Source: Bacillus_BD sp963765265
GTDB lineage: Bacteria > Bacillota > Bacilli > Bacillales > Cytobacillaceae
Reading direction: 5' to 3'
DNA length: 64,000 bases
NCBI GenBank assembly: GCA_963765265.1
Contig: CAVXVN010000012.1
Coordinates: forward strand, 1 to 64,000
In this document: positions 1 to 8,895 of the stretch, piece after piece
Layout: each line of letters begins with the position of its first letter
Numbering within the stretch: the first letter of the stretch is position 1
Notes under the pieces: generated by a model
What the model saw: only the letters and a program-made list of their open reading frames with translations
Database searches by the model: none
What the model was told of the DNA's origin: nothing
Translations under genes and position numbers: made by a program

Positions 1-441
1 CTTGCGTATTTACTTTTATATTTCTTGCCAAACCTTGGTTTAACTGGATTCTTAGTGGGCTGTGCGATTGCCATGTTCGGGATGGGATTCTTCAATATTG
101 TGATTTGGGCATTCGTAACAGATGTTATTGACTATCATGAATTAATCACTGGATTGCGGGAAGATGGAACCGTTTACTCAATCTATTCCTTTGCCCGAAA
201 AGTAGGACAAGCGATTGCCGGAGGTGTTGGCGGATTCGCGATTGCAGCAGTTGGTTATACGGCAGCACTAAAGATACAAACACAAGAGACATTAGATGGA
301 ATCTATGCGTTGGCCACATTAGTTCCTGGGGTTATTTATCTGGCAGTGGCTTTGATATTAATTTTCTGGTACCCGTTAAACAAGTCTCGTCTTGCTAAAA
401 TGACAAATAATTTAGCCGAAAATAGAAAATCGCAGTCTTAA
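1..441 (+). CDS. GPH-family sugar/uronide:cation symporter, C-terminal part (cut by window start)
   Basis: The frame is open from base 1 to the stop at 441, so only about the last 146 residues of a membrane transporter are visible. The fragment has hydrophobic helices and a segment reading DVIDYHELITGLREDG followed by SIYSFARKVGQAIAGG. This pattern is typical of glycoside-pentoside-hexuronide:cation symporters (MelB/UidB/YihO type), where it lies in the late cytoplasmic loop and following helices. It is followed by a terminator at 461-488 and then a keto-deoxygluconate kinase, so the likely substrate is a uronide or uronate-derived sugar. The substrate is inferred from context only. The N-terminal half with the cation site lies outside the window. 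Confidence 0.8.
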   Translation, partial: LAYLLLYFLPNLGLTGFLVGCAIAMFGMGFFNIVIWAFVTDVIDYHELITGLREDGTVYSIYSFARKVGQAIAGGVGGFAIAAVGYTAALKIQTQETLDGIYALATLVPGVIYLAVALILIFWYPLNKSRLAKMTNNLAENRKSQS

Positions 442-460
442 CTCATTTACACAAGAGACG

Positions 461-488
461 ATAGCTAATGCAAATTAGCTATTTTTTT
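461..488 (+). terminator. Rho-independent terminator after the symporter
   Basis: Perfect 9-bp stem ATAGCTAAT/ATTAGCTAT with a 4-base loop followed by six T. It ends the symporter transcript, so the kinase downstream probably has its own promoter within 489-583. Confidence 0.85.
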
Positions 489-583
489 GGAACCATTTAG
501 TAATGAATATCAGCTTAGATCTGAAGTCTTAAAAAGTATAATCAGAAAATAAAATATAAACTTTTATGGGGATGACGACGATT

Positions 584-1603
584 ATGAAAAAAGTGGTAAC
601 AATGGGGGAAATTATGCTGCGTTTATCAACGCCTGGACATCAAAGAGTTAAACAAGCTCAATCCTTTGATATTCATTATGGCGGCGGGGAAGCGAACGTA
701 GCAATCGGATTATCGCAATTAGGATTAAATAGTTCTTTTGTGAGTAAATTGCCTAATAATGATCTCGGGATTAGTGCGGATGAGTTTTTAAATCGTTATG
801 GCGTTGAAACCGATCATATGGTTTTTGGCGGGGACCGGATGGGGATTTATTTTTTAGAAAAAGGACATTCCATCAGACCTTCTAAAATTTTTTATGACCG
901 CAGCGGGTCTGCCTTTGCCGGGTCAAAAGCGGCTGAATATGATTTTGCCCAAATTTTTGCGGATGCGGACTGGTTCCATATTAGTGGTATTACACCAGCG
1001 TTAAACGAAGAGATGTTTCAATTAACGAGTCTTGCCCTTACGGCTGCGAAGCAACAAGGATTAACAACGAGCTGTGATCTTAATTATAGAAGTTCGTTAT
1101 GGTCATTTGAGGAAGCAAGACGGAAGATGACTGAGCTAATGAAGAATGTGGATGTATGTATTGGAGTGGAACCACTTCAACTATTAGATACCGAGGGAAG
1201 AGACATTAAAGATAACTTGCCGGAACAACCAGGTCCTGATGATTATAAAGAGATTATGAAAATCATGCATGAACGATTTGATCTTAAATATATTGCGATG
1301 ACCTATAGAAATCAGTTATCAGTCAATCATCATCGTTTAAAAGCGCTTCTATCTGATGGCAGTGATTTCTATCAATCGTCTGAAATTGATATCGACATTG
1401 TTGACCGGGTTGGTACAGGAGATGCTTTTTCAACAGGATTGATTTACTCATTAATTAATCAATATGAACCACAGGCAGCCGTTGATTTTGCAACAGCTTG
1501 CTTCGCACTTAAACATACTGTTGAAGGCGATGTAAATGTTTTAAGTTTTTCAGAGGTCGAACAGTATGTTCAACACAAGAATTCTTTTTCAATTAAGAGA
1601 TAA
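584..1603 (+). CDS. kdgK: 2-keto-3-deoxygluconate kinase (PfkB family)
   Basis: PfkB/ribokinase-fold sugar kinase of 339 residues. It should phosphorylate 2-dehydro-3-deoxygluconate to KDPG with ATP in uronate breakdown. The N-terminus reads MKKVVTMGEIMLRL, followed by a GGGEANVAIGLSQLG substrate-side motif. Near the C-terminus the PfkB signature DRVGTGDAFSTG carries the catalytic Asp and anion hole. In-frame ATG codons lie at 566, 584 and 602; 584 gives the family-like N-terminus and has a GGGGATGA stretch about 10 bases upstream. The neighbouring uronide-type symporter and two regulators support KDG rather than fructose or ribose as substrate, but the substrate is inferred from context. Confidence 0.8.
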   Translation: MKKVVTMGEIMLRLSTPGHQRVKQAQSFDIHYGGGEANVAIGLSQLGLNSSFVSKLPNNDLGISADEFLNRYGVETDHMVFGGDRMGIYFLEKGHSIRPSKIFYDRSGSAFAGSKAAEYDFAQIFADADWFHISGITPALNEEMFQLTSLALTAAKQQGLTTSCDLNYRSSLWSFEEARRKMTELMKNVDVCIGVEPLQLLDTEGRDIKDNLPEQPGPDDYKEIMKIMHERFDLKYIAMTYRNQLSVNHHRLKALLSDGSDFYQSSEIDIDIVDRVGTGDAFSTGLIYSLINQYEPQAAVDFATACFALKHTVEGDVNVLSFSEVEQYVQHKNSFSIKR

Positions 1604-1698
1604 AGGAGTCCAACAACATTACTTGTTACAGCGTATGCTCCAACAAGAACCGTTGTTAGAGAAACCATTATATTGTTCAGCATTAGGGGTGGAGCACA

Positions 1699-2415
1699 AT
1701 GTTTCCATTATCTAAAAAATTGCCTAGTGAAAATAATAAAATTTATTCATATAGAGCAATTAAAGAAGGAATTTTGTCGTTACAGTTACAGCCAGGGCAA
1801 GCCCTATCTGTAGTAGATCTTGCTAAAGTACTAAAGGTCTCCACCACACCGATCAAAGAGGCAATGGGGAGATTACAACTAGAACACTTAGTAGAAGTAA
1901 TCCCACAAGTAGGGACCTATGTTTCAAAAATCAAGCCACAATTAATCGAAGAAGCTGCATCTATACGGCTCATTTTAGAAAAAGAAGTTTTACAATTAGC
2001 CTGTAAATCCTTTCCTCGAGAAAATCTGGATCAGCTAAAAAAGAACGTCGCTCTTCAAGAGATGTTGATGGCCCAAAAAGGGACAAAGTGGGACTTTAAT
2101 AAATTAGATAGGAATTTTCATTGCATCATCTTTCAAGGCAATCAGAGAAAGATGATGTGGGAAGCCGTAAATCAATTAGCTGCACATTGTCATCGAATGA
2201 CGATGCTTTCCCAGAAAGAACATGATTTTTATGAGCTGATTACCGATCATAAAAACATCATCTCTATTATAGAAAACAAAGAAATACATCAAGTAGAAAA
2301 TATTCTTGGAAAGCATATTTTGGAACCGATCGAAGGCTGGAGAAACTTGTACCATCAAGAAAGTGCATATACAAGCTATTTCGACTTTAAAGAAAAATCC
2401 CGTATTTTAGCTTAG
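1699..2415 (+). CDS. GntR-family (FadR/FCD subfamily) transcriptional regulator
   Basis: DNA-binding regulator of 238 residues. Residues about 15-75 form the GntR winged helix (YRAIKEGILSLQLQPG, then VSTTPIKEAMGRLQ). The rest is helical and fits an FCD ligand-binding domain, whose acidic and His residues usually bind a metal and an organic acid. The ATG at 1699 has GGGGTGGAG in front of it. The gene lies 95 bp after kdgK, so it probably controls the uronate/KDG genes. The effector is unknown. This regulator and the IclR protein at 4256 may control parts of the same pathway. Confidence 0.8.
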   Translation: MFPLSKKLPSENNKIYSYRAIKEGILSLQLQPGQALSVVDLAKVLKVSTTPIKEAMGRLQLEHLVEVIPQVGTYVSKIKPQLIEEAASIRLILEKEVLQLACKSFPRENLDQLKKNVALQEMLMAQKGTKWDFNKLDRNFHCIIFQGNQRKMMWEAVNQLAAHCHRMTMLSQKEHDFYELITDHKNIISIIENKEIHQVENILGKHILEPIEGWRNLYHQESAYTSYFDFKEKSRILA

Positions 2416-2441
2416 AAATCCATTATATATAAGATGAAAAC

Positions 2442-2476
2442 AAAAAGAGCAAACCTTTAGTTTTGCTCTTTTTTAA
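2442..2476. terminator. Bidirectional terminator
   Basis: Stem AAAAGAGCAAA pairs with TTTGCTCTTTT around a short loop, with A-rich and T-rich flanks on the two sides. It serves the GntR gene on the plus strand and overlaps the end of a minus-strand gene remnant. Confidence 0.8.
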
Positions 2477-2625
2477 GTTCCCGATAGATTGTAGCAGCCG
2501 AAACCCCTGTCGTTTCCTGAATTTCCTTTTCTGTCATCCGTTCAGAAGGATTCGTTTTTTTCCATAACTTTTATTTACAATGGTTTTCAATTGGGAAATC
2601 GCTATCTGTGACGAGGTTTATTCGT
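2456..2625 (-). pseudogene. Remnant of a helix-turn-helix protein C-terminus
   Basis: On the minus strand about 36 codons read ...ERMTEKEIQETTGVSAATIYRELKK and end at a stop inside the terminator. This is a typical helix-turn-helix with a recognition helix (VSAATIYREL). About 50 bases upstream another frame reads SSQIAISQLKTIVNK, which could be the preceding helix after a frame break. There is no start codon, ribosome site or N-terminal domain. It could come from a resolvase, a response regulator or another regulator with a C-terminal HTH; I cannot tell which. Confidence 0.4.
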
Positions 2626-2632
2626 ATAGTCC

Positions 2633-3796
2633 TTAATGTGTCCCAGTTACATCTAAAGTTATATTCGTTACATTCTTTTTCTTGAATGTAGACTGGTTGA
2701 TTTTTTCTTGTAATTTTTCATAATAAAGGTCTGGATCGATAGGAAACTCTACCGTTTCGTTTAACCAAGAAGATAAGTAAATGGCATTTGCAATTTCTAA
2801 CGCCTTTACTCCCTCTTCACCTGGTGCAAGTAGCGGCACACCTTTAACAATCGTATCAATCCAGTTTTGTATAATAGTTACATGACCAGCATGTTCACTT
2901 TTTACAGGAATGTCGATTTTCCAGCATTCCGGCTCTCCAAAACCGCCTGTAAATGTTGCATTAAATTCACGTTCTGATTGTGTTAAGCGATAAAAAGTTA
3001 GTTTTTCATTTTCCACGACTATTTTCCCGCGATCTCCAACGATTTCAAATCGATTCGTACCTGGTACTTCTCCTGTCGATGTAATAAATACACCTGTCGC
3101 CCCATTTTCATATTCTACGTACGCACTTACATCATCTTCTACTTCAATATCGTGATATTTCCCCAGACTGGCACATGCACGAATACTCTTTGGCATAAGA
3201 CCTGTCGTCCATTGCCATATATCTAATTGATGGAGGGCCTGATTTAATAAGACACCGCCGCCTTCACCTTTCCATGTGCCTTTCCATTTACTTGAATCGT
3301 AATAGCTTTGTGGACGATAAGAGTCGGTAATAATCCAATTGGTCCGTTTAATTTCACCTAGTTCACCTGATTCGATGAGGTCGCGTAATTTTTGATAAAG
3401 CGGATTTGCCCGTTGGTTATACATGATACCAAATACTTTTCCACTCACTTTCGCTGCTTCGTTCATTTCCAACACATTTTTTGTATAAACGCCTGCCGGT
3501 TTTTCAATAAGGACATGTATCCCTTTAGCAAAGGCCTTTTTTGCTAGTTCTGGATGACTGTAATGCGGCGTCGCAATAAGAACGGCATCAATTCCTGATT
3601 CATTTAAAAAGGTCTCTTCGTCCTGGAAAATTTGCACATTACCTGTTGTATGATTTTTCACCCATTCGATTCGTTCTTCATTTCGACTACAAATTGCGGT
3701 TAATGTCGCTCCTTCAATTTGTCCTTGATTCAACTTAAGAACATGTGAACTGCCCATATTTCCTATTCCGATCACGCCAACTTTAACTAAGCCCAT
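2633..3796 (-). CDS. Gfo/Idh/MocA-family NAD(P)-dependent oxidoreductase
   Basis: Sugar or inositol-type dehydrogenase of 387 residues. The N-terminal Rossmann fold starts VGVIGIGNMGSSHV. The family signature EKPAG, whose Lys is catalytic, lies near residue 98, and the C-terminal substrate domain contains GGGVLLNQALHQLDIWQW with the conserved D and H. A ribosome site GGGGGA lies about 9 bases before the ATG. It is transcribed convergently to kdgK/GntR and divergently from the IclR gene, so it probably belongs to the same sugar pathway. The exact substrate (hexuronate, inositol or ketosugar) cannot be read from sequence. Confidence 0.85.
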   Translation of the reverse strand: MGLVKVGVIGIGNMGSSHVLKLNQGQIEGATLTAICSRNEERIEWVKNHTTGNVQIFQDEETFLNESGIDAVLIATPHYSHPELAKKAFAKGIHVLIEKPAGVYTKNVLEMNEAAKVSGKVFGIMYNQRANPLYQKLRDLIESGELGEIKRTNWIITDSYRPQSYYDSSKWKGTWKGEGGGVLLNQALHQLDIWQWTTGLMPKSIRACASLGKYHDIEVEDDVSAYVEYENGATGVFITSTGEVPGTNRFEIVGDRGKIVVENEKLTFYRLTQSEREFNATFTGGFGEPECWKIDIPVKSEHAGHVTIIQNWIDTIVKGVPLLAPGEEGVKALEIANAIYLSSWLNETVEFPIDPDLYYEKLQEKINQSTFKKKNVTNITLDVTGTH

Positions 3797-4209
3797 TTAT
3801 AATCCCCCTCATCTATTTGTTGACTGTTATTTGAAAAGTCCAAGAGTATATTCGGATATTCTATCCTCAAGATATCTAATTAGTATTGCTTCACTATCCC
3901 TGATCCTTTATAGCAAGATCGCTCTATAAGAAAAAATGTTACTTTTCACTTAAAATGTAAGTATGCTGGCCTTTTTTGAAAAATAACCACAATGCGATAC
4001 ACGTGTACCACGAATCGGTTAATCTAAGTATAATCACTTTTCAACTATCTGTCTACCCTATTTTTAGACCTATCATACGATCTGTTATTATTGAAAAATA
4101 AAATGCAACACATAGGAGCGTTTGGATAGCTTTATCTGACAATGAACTAGAGATTTTCTCTTTATACAAGGATTACTCTGAACAGTTACACAAATGTCAT
4201 TTTTAATAT
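3797..4209. other. Divergent intergenic region, no gene seen
   Basis: About 410 AT-rich bases separate the minus-strand oxidoreductase from the plus-strand IclR gene. It must hold both promoters. I see no convincing ORF, RNA gene or strong hairpin. The only clear motif is the palindrome next to the IclR -10 box, listed separately. Confidence 0.5.
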
Positions 4210-4227
4210 TGAAATTTCAGATATAAT
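4210..4227 (+). promoter_or_regulatory. Putative -10 box with adjoining palindrome, IclR gene
   Basis: TGAAATTTCA, a perfect 10-bp palindrome, ends three bases before TATAAT (4222-4227), about 30 bases ahead of the chosen start. The -35 box is weak. IclR-family regulators commonly bind palindromes overlapping their own promoter, so this could be an autoregulatory operator. That role is an inference. Confidence 0.35.
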
Positions 4228-4255
4228 AGAAGTGGGAAATAAGGAGGACATACTT

Positions 4256-5029
4256 TTGAACAACAATAATCAGGATCAGAATAAGACGTCTAATATTCAA
4301 GTGATCTCTCGTGCAGCCAAAATACTGAGAACTCTTAGAGAACATCCAAAGGGATTAAGCCTATCGCAAATTGCAAAAGAAGTGAACCTAGCTAGATCGA
4401 CAGTTCAAAGAATTGTTACTACACTAGAACAGGAAAATTTTGTTGCACCAGCTTCTCCTAACGGTGGTATCCGTCTTGGACCTGAGATTGCGATGCTTGC
4501 CGCCGCTGTCCATAGTGATCTAAGAGAAGAAATTAGACCCTTTTTAATACAACTATCTAATCTAGTGAATGAAACGGTCGACCTCTCAGTATTAGAAAAC
4601 GGAAAGGTGCTTTTTGTGGATCAAATTATCGCTACACATCCATTACAAGCGACTTCTCAACCCGGTGCATCTTTTCCATTACATTGCACGGCAAACGGAA
4701 AGGCCATACTCGCCTCATTACCTATAGTTGAGGTTGAGAAACTGCTACCGGAGCACCTAAAACAATACAATGATAAAACGATTACGAATCGGGATGAACT
4801 GTTAAAGGAGTTAGAAGTGGTTCGTAAAGAGGGTGTTGCTTTTACCAGGGAAGAGCACATTCATGGGATTTGTGCAGTAGGTGCAGTTGTTTTTGATAGT
4901 ATGAGAAATCTAAGTGCTGTCTCAATACCGCTTCCATCTACTCGTTTTTATGGGAATGAAGAAAAGCTTGCGGCCGCCCTCCTCGATACTTGTCATACGA
5001 TCAACCTGCACTTCGCTATTAAACGATGA
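4256..5029 (+). CDS. IclR-family transcriptional regulator
   Basis: Regulator of 257 residues. The N-terminal winged helix runs over about residues 12-70 (SRAAKILRTLREHPKGLSLS, then LARSTVQRIVTTLEQE). The C-terminal IclR effector domain contains LHCTANGKAILA and the late GICAVGAVVFD motif, which normally form the ligand pocket. The ORF can be extended to GTG at 4232, but AAGGAGG at 4241-4247 lies eight bases before TTG 4256, which decides the start. IclR members near KDG genes are often KdgR-like, so KDG or a uronate is a plausible effector; this is inference. Confidence 0.85.
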   Translation: MNNNNQDQNKTSNIQVISRAAKILRTLREHPKGLSLSQIAKEVNLARSTVQRIVTTLEQENFVAPASPNGGIRLGPEIAMLAAAVHSDLREEIRPFLIQLSNLVNETVDLSVLENGKVLFVDQIIATHPLQATSQPGASFPLHCTANGKAILASLPIVEVEKLLPEHLKQYNDKTITNRDELLKELEVVRKEGVAFTREEHIHGICAVGAVVFDSMRNLSAVSIPLPSTRFYGNEEKLAAALLDTCHTINLHFAIKR

Positions 5030-5196
5030 AGAATGAACATGGTTGAGCGGTGGAGAAAACAGACAAATCTATTGAAACGGTGCGTGTGAGGGGTGGTTAA
5101 GCAAGCACCTTCTATTATCTCTTTATATCATAGAAGTATAAGAATAGGGGAAGTCTAACTTGAAAGATGTGAATGAAGAGGAAAGGGAGGTTTTTT

Positions 5197-6258
5197 ATGG
5201 TTAATAGGATTTTTATGATTTTAACTTTTATTGGTGTTCCGCTGTCTGTCATTGGTACATTGATGCATTGGTCAAGTATTCTTTTATTTATTATCTACTG
5301 TTTGACGATTATTGCACTAGCAAGTTTTATGGGAAGAGCGACAGAAAGTCTTGCGGTGGTTGCTGGACCGCGAATTGGTGGGTTACTAAATGCAACCTTC
5401 GGAAATGCAGTGGAATTAATCATTTCTATTTACTCATTAAAGGCCGGTTTGGTTGGTGTTGTACTCGCTTCATTAACGGGTTCTGTTATAGGAAACCTTT
5501 TATTAGTTGCGGGCCTGTCCTTTTTTATCGGTGGGGTGAAATTCAAGCGACAAAAGTTTAATGTATTTGATGCCAGACATAATTCAGGATTACTTGTTTT
5601 TGCTGTGATTGTGGCTTTTGTGATTCCTGAGGTATTTTCAATGACGATGAGTGAGAGTGATACATTATCCCTTAGTGTTGGAATTTCCGTTATCTTGATG
5701 GTCCTTTATTTAGCGGCCCTTTTCTTCAAACTTGTGACACATCGTGGTGTTTACCAGCATAAAGAAGATCACGTAGGTGCCCATGAAGAGGAAGAACCTG
5801 AATGGGGGAAAGGGAAGGCTATTACGGTTCTATTGCTTGCAACGATTGCGGTTGCCTATGTGTCGGAAAACTTAGTTCATACATTTGAAGTGGTTGCGGC
5901 ATCATTTGGATGGACTGATTTATTTATTGGGGTCATTATTGTTGCAATTGTGGGAAATGCGGCCGAACATGCTTCTGCCATTGTGATGGCGTTTAAAAAT
6001 AAAATGGATGTCGCAGTGGAAATTGCGATCGGCTCAACTTTGCAAGTGTCAATGTTTGTCGCCCCATTACTTATGCTGATTTCACTCATGTTTCCTACAG
6101 CCATGCCACTCGTGTTCACTTTACCAGAACTCATTTCAATGGTAACGGCTGTATTATTAATGGTGGTTATTTCGAATGATGGAGAATCCAACTGGTTTGA
6201 AGGAGCTACTTTACTTGGGGCATACGCCATAATGGGGATTGGTTTTTATTTATTATAA
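5197..6258 (+). CDS. chaA: Calcium/cation:proton antiporter, CaCA family
   Basis: Inner-membrane exchanger of 353 residues that expels Ca2+ (and possibly other cations) in exchange for protons. It has about eleven hydrophobic helices. The two family repeats are visible as NATFGNAVELII near residue 70 and GNAAEHASAIVM near residue 255, whose Glu residues bind the cation. An acidic loop (HVGAHEEEEPEWG) lies between the halves. An upstream ATG at 5173 overlaps the ribosome site; GGGAGG six bases before ATG 5197 fixes the start. Sequence and the following yfkD gene match B. subtilis YfkE/ChaA. Confidence 0.92.
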   Translation: MVNRIFMILTFIGVPLSVIGTLMHWSSILLFIIYCLTIIALASFMGRATESLAVVAGPRIGGLLNATFGNAVELIISIYSLKAGLVGVVLASLTGSVIGNLLLVAGLSFFIGGVKFKRQKFNVFDARHNSGLLVFAVIVAFVIPEVFSMTMSESDTLSLSVGISVILMVLYLAALFFKLVTHRGVYQHKEDHVGAHEEEEPEWGKGKAITVLLLATIAVAYVSENLVHTFEVVAASFGWTDLFIGVIIVAIVGNAAEHASAIVMAFKNKMDVAVEIAIGSTLQVSMFVAPLLMLISLMFPTAMPLVFTLPELISMVTAVLLMVVISNDGESNWFEGATLLGAYAIMGIGFYLL

Positions 6259-6380
6259 AAAACGGCTCGGTAAACCAATAAATATGAAATAATATAAACT
6301 TCTTATGGATAAACTTGAATGACTACGAAAACACTATACTATGAGAATTTTTTAGTCTGTTTCGTTGAAAGGAGTTCATC

Positions 6381-7205
6381 ATGATGAAGAAAAAACTAAT
6401 TTTATTATTTATCGGGCTCGTTTTCACGTTTGTTTCCCTTCCAAATGTTGGGGCGGAAAAACAACTGGAAAAAGAAGTGCCGCCATCACAGCAATTGATT
6501 AGTGCGCCAAGTTCGGTACTGAACGTAACCAAAGAAAATACATATCCAAATCCGAAAGAAGATATCCCGAAATTAGAACCAAGCGAGTTGACAATCGATC
6601 TTATTGAATCAACTAAAATTAAAATTGAAAATCCTGAGTTAATTCGTATGCTGAATGAAACAACTGTCAACAGTACCCCTTTTGCGTTTGGTTATCGGGC
6701 TATTATCTATCTTGGTCAATGGCCACTGAATTATGAATCTCTGGAAACGGCACCTAATTGGGAGTATCAAAAAATTAATACAAATTACTATGATAATCGT
6801 GGAGGAACTGCTCCTTATCAGATTCATTACGTGCAAGAAGCACAACAAATAGTCCGTGGTGGCTTAACAGCAAAGATTGCCAATGTTGAAGAAGTGAAAA
6901 AAATGATGTTAATGAAAGCGACTCAAAAATCAGGATTGCCCTTAGCATTTGAAACCGTTATTGGAGGGGGAACGAAGAAAAATCAAATTTATAATGTTCC
7001 ACCCAAAATGTTAGGTTATTTATTCGGTTTTGCACCAGCAGTAAATGAAAAAGGGAAAGTTACCTATGGGGAAGTGTACTTAATGCTTAAGGGCGGTAAA
7101 AAAATGATTGTCGTAAAAAATGTTACTTCTCAAGGTATTAGTGCTTGGATTCCTATCCAAGACCACGTTTCATTTAGTTTTGTCGCAAGTGAACAACCGC
7201 GTTAA
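6381..7205 (+). CDS. yfkD: YfkD-like secreted protein of unknown function
   Basis: Exported protein of 274 residues, recognised as the YfkD family from sequence and from its place after chaA. It starts MMKKKLILLFIGLVFTFVS, a lysine-rich then hydrophobic signal peptide, with cleavage likely after VGA near residue 26. The mature part is rich in Asn, Tyr and Pro and contains GYRAIIYLGQWPLNYES and ETVIGGGTKKNQIYNVPP, both strongly conserved in bacilli as I recall. AAAGGAG lies just before ATG 6381. There is no catalytic motif I recognise. It ends 10 bases before a perfect palindrome. Confidence 0.85.
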   Translation: MMKKKLILLFIGLVFTFVSLPNVGAEKQLEKEVPPSQQLISAPSSVLNVTKENTYPNPKEDIPKLEPSELTIDLIESTKIKIENPELIRMLNETTVNSTPFAFGYRAIIYLGQWPLNYESLETAPNWEYQKINTNYYDNRGGTAPYQIHYVQEAQQIVRGGLTAKIANVEEVKKMMLMKATQKSGLPLAFETVIGGGTKKNQIYNVPPKMLGYLFGFAPAVNEKGKVTYGEVYLMLKGGKKMIVVKNVTSQGISAWIPIQDHVSFSFVASEQPR

Positions 7206-7214
7206 CAAAGAGGA

Positions 7215-7262
7215 GTGTCAGGCACCACAAAAAGACATTTGTCTTTTTGTGGTGCCTGACAC
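7215..7262. repeat. Perfect 48-bp palindrome with GTGTCAGGCACC ends
   Basis: Two 23-base arms match perfectly around a TT loop, and both ends read GTGTCAGGCACC/GGTGCCTGACAC. It lies between the convergent genes yfkD and yfkA and can fold as a hairpin on either strand, so it may act as a shared terminator. A related core (GGTGTCTGACACC) recurs at 11505 and 11577. The look is that of a REP-type dispersed palindrome rather than a simple terminator. Confidence 0.8.
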
Positions 7263-7276
7263 CGTTATTGTTGATT

Positions 7277-8392
7277 TTATAGTAGGGCATGGCGGTTTCT
7301 GAAGTTTACTTCTGGATAATAACTGTTTTTAACTAATACATTTGGTCCCAGACATTGGACTTGTGGACAATGACAGTTTAATGATGTGGCGAGCTCTGTA
7401 TGTAACCATTTGTCAAATAGATCAACGAGTCGATCTTCTTTAATATTTCCAAGTGGAGGGGTGTCACCAAAGTCTGTGACAATCACTTCACCCGTAAATA
7501 TATTGGCATTTAATCGGGAACGGCCATCAGGGTCATTTCGGACGGTCACATTTTTTTCATGAGAGAGCCTTTTTAACAGGTGCAAATCAGCTTCATTTTG
7601 TGTACAAGCATAAAAAGGCAAAGTCCCAAATAGCATCCACGTATCTTGGTCACGGATATCAAGCAGATGGTGAATGCAAGTACGAATTTCATCTAAAGTT
7701 AGTGTCTCCAAAGAAGATGCGAAGTCAGATGGATACATAGGGTGAATTTCAAGACGCTTGCACTTCATTTCGTGAACAACTTGTTTATGAATATGCTCTA
7801 GGTGCGGAAGAGTGCGCTTGTTCAACATCGTTTCCGCAGATATGAAAACACCACTTTCTGCTAAAGAGCGACTGTTTTCAATAATTTTCGCTAACAGCTT
7901 TTTTCTTTGATCCCGCGTCGGCTTACGTTCCATATTGGCAAAGCCTCCGTTGATAAAATCATCCTCGGTTCCCCAATTATGAGAGATATGAAGGACATCT
8001 AAATAAGGAATAATAGGCTCGTAACGATCCAGATCAAGTGTCAAATTGGAATTAAGTTGTGTTTTAACTCCTCGATTATGAGCATACTTCAATAGTGGGA
8101 TAACGTATTGATCGACAGATTTTCTCGATAAAATAGGCTCGCCTCCAGTGATACTTAACGTACGTAAATAGGGGATTTCATCAAGTCGTTGCAGGAGTAA
8201 CTCTATTGGGAGCCCATCAGGGTCTTTGGGCTGCAAAGTATAGCCAACCGCACAATGTTCACAGCGCATATTACATAAATGGGTTGTAGTAAATTCGATG
8301 TTTGATAAAGTTAGTTTACCGTGTTCAGTAATATCCATATAAGCTTCCCAAGGATCGAAATTGGGTACTATTTTCTTTTTTTCAAAAATCAT
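7277..8392 (-). CDS. yfkA: YfkAB-type radical SAM protein
   Basis: Radical S-adenosylmethionine enzyme of 371 residues. The cluster motif CNMRCEHC (CxxxCxxC) lies near residue 45 and binds the [4Fe-4S] centre that cleaves SAM. It is followed by a GGEP SAM-binding motif (SITGGEPIL). The C-terminus is Cys-rich (LNCHCPQVQCLGP), suggesting an extra iron-sulfur cluster as in SPASM-like proteins. The frame extends upstream to 8479, but residues 30 onward (MIFEKKK) match the usual N-terminus and AAAGGA precedes ATG 8392. The substrate is unknown. Confidence 0.85.
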   Translation of the reverse strand: MIFEKKKIVPNFDPWEAYMDITEHGKLTLSNIEFTTTHLCNMRCEHCAVGYTLQPKDPDGLPIELLLQRLDEIPYLRTLSITGGEPILSRKSVDQYVIPLLKYAHNRGVKTQLNSNLTLDLDRYEPIIPYLDVLHISHNWGTEDDFINGGFANMERKPTRDQRKKLLAKIIENSRSLAESGVFISAETMLNKRTLPHLEHIHKQVVHEMKCKRLEIHPMYPSDFASSLETLTLDEIRTCIHHLLDIRDQDTWMLFGTLPFYACTQNEADLHLLKRLSHEKNVTVRNDPDGRSRLNANIFTGEVIVTDFGDTPPLGNIKEDRLVDLFDKWLHTELATSLNCHCPQVQCLGPNVLVKNSYYPEVNFRNRHALL

Positions 8393-8573
8393 TGTTTTTT
8401 CATCCTTTCTGTGATCCTTCATTCTTATATAAATATGACTTATATCCATATATATTTCACTAAAAACTTTTAACTTCATTCAGAGAGGTCCTCCAAAACC
8501 ATTTGTTAAATGGTATTGCCTAAAGTTCTATTTTTCGATAGGATGAATACGAAAGTGAAAGGAGCGAGTTTTT

Positions 8574-8759
8574 TTGGGTAGTCCGATTCAAGATAAAAAT
8601 CAGCAGGTAACTTTTTTAAAACAACGTTTGAACATGTTTCTGGATGTATTAGATGCTATTGATCCAGAGGAAACAGATCTCGAGGATATTGATCGTTTAA
8701 TTGAAATGGTCGATGAACTTGAATCAAAATGCCGTGAATTTAACCATCGAGACATTTAA
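8574..8759 (+). CDS. SE1561-family small protein
   Basis: Acidic 61-residue protein, predicted as two helices. It starts with TTG after an AAAGGAG site. The pattern QVTFLKQRLNMFLDVLDAID, then PEETDLEDIDRLIEMVDELE, matches the SE1561 family found between yfkA and pdaA in bacilli (yfjT in B. subtilis, as I recall). It is divergent from yfkA and followed directly by a terminator, so it is a single-gene unit. The function is unknown. Confidence 0.8.
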   Translation: MGSPIQDKNQQVTFLKQRLNMFLDVLDAIDPEETDLEDIDRLIEMVDELESKCREFNHRDI

Positions 8760-8783
8760 AGAGTCAATTTTGGCTCTTTTTTT
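8758..8783 (+). terminator. Terminator after the SE1561 gene
   Basis: GAGTCAA/TTGGCTC stem with one G-U pair and a seven-T tail, overlapping the stop codon. Confidence 0.7.
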
Positions 8784-8895
8784 ATATGAAAAAATGGAAG
8801 TTTTCTTTATCTTTTAAATTCGAGAATATACAAGTATAATAGAAATGTCTAAATTATCAAAAAATATTTACCTATTTGGAGAGGAGAAATAATTC

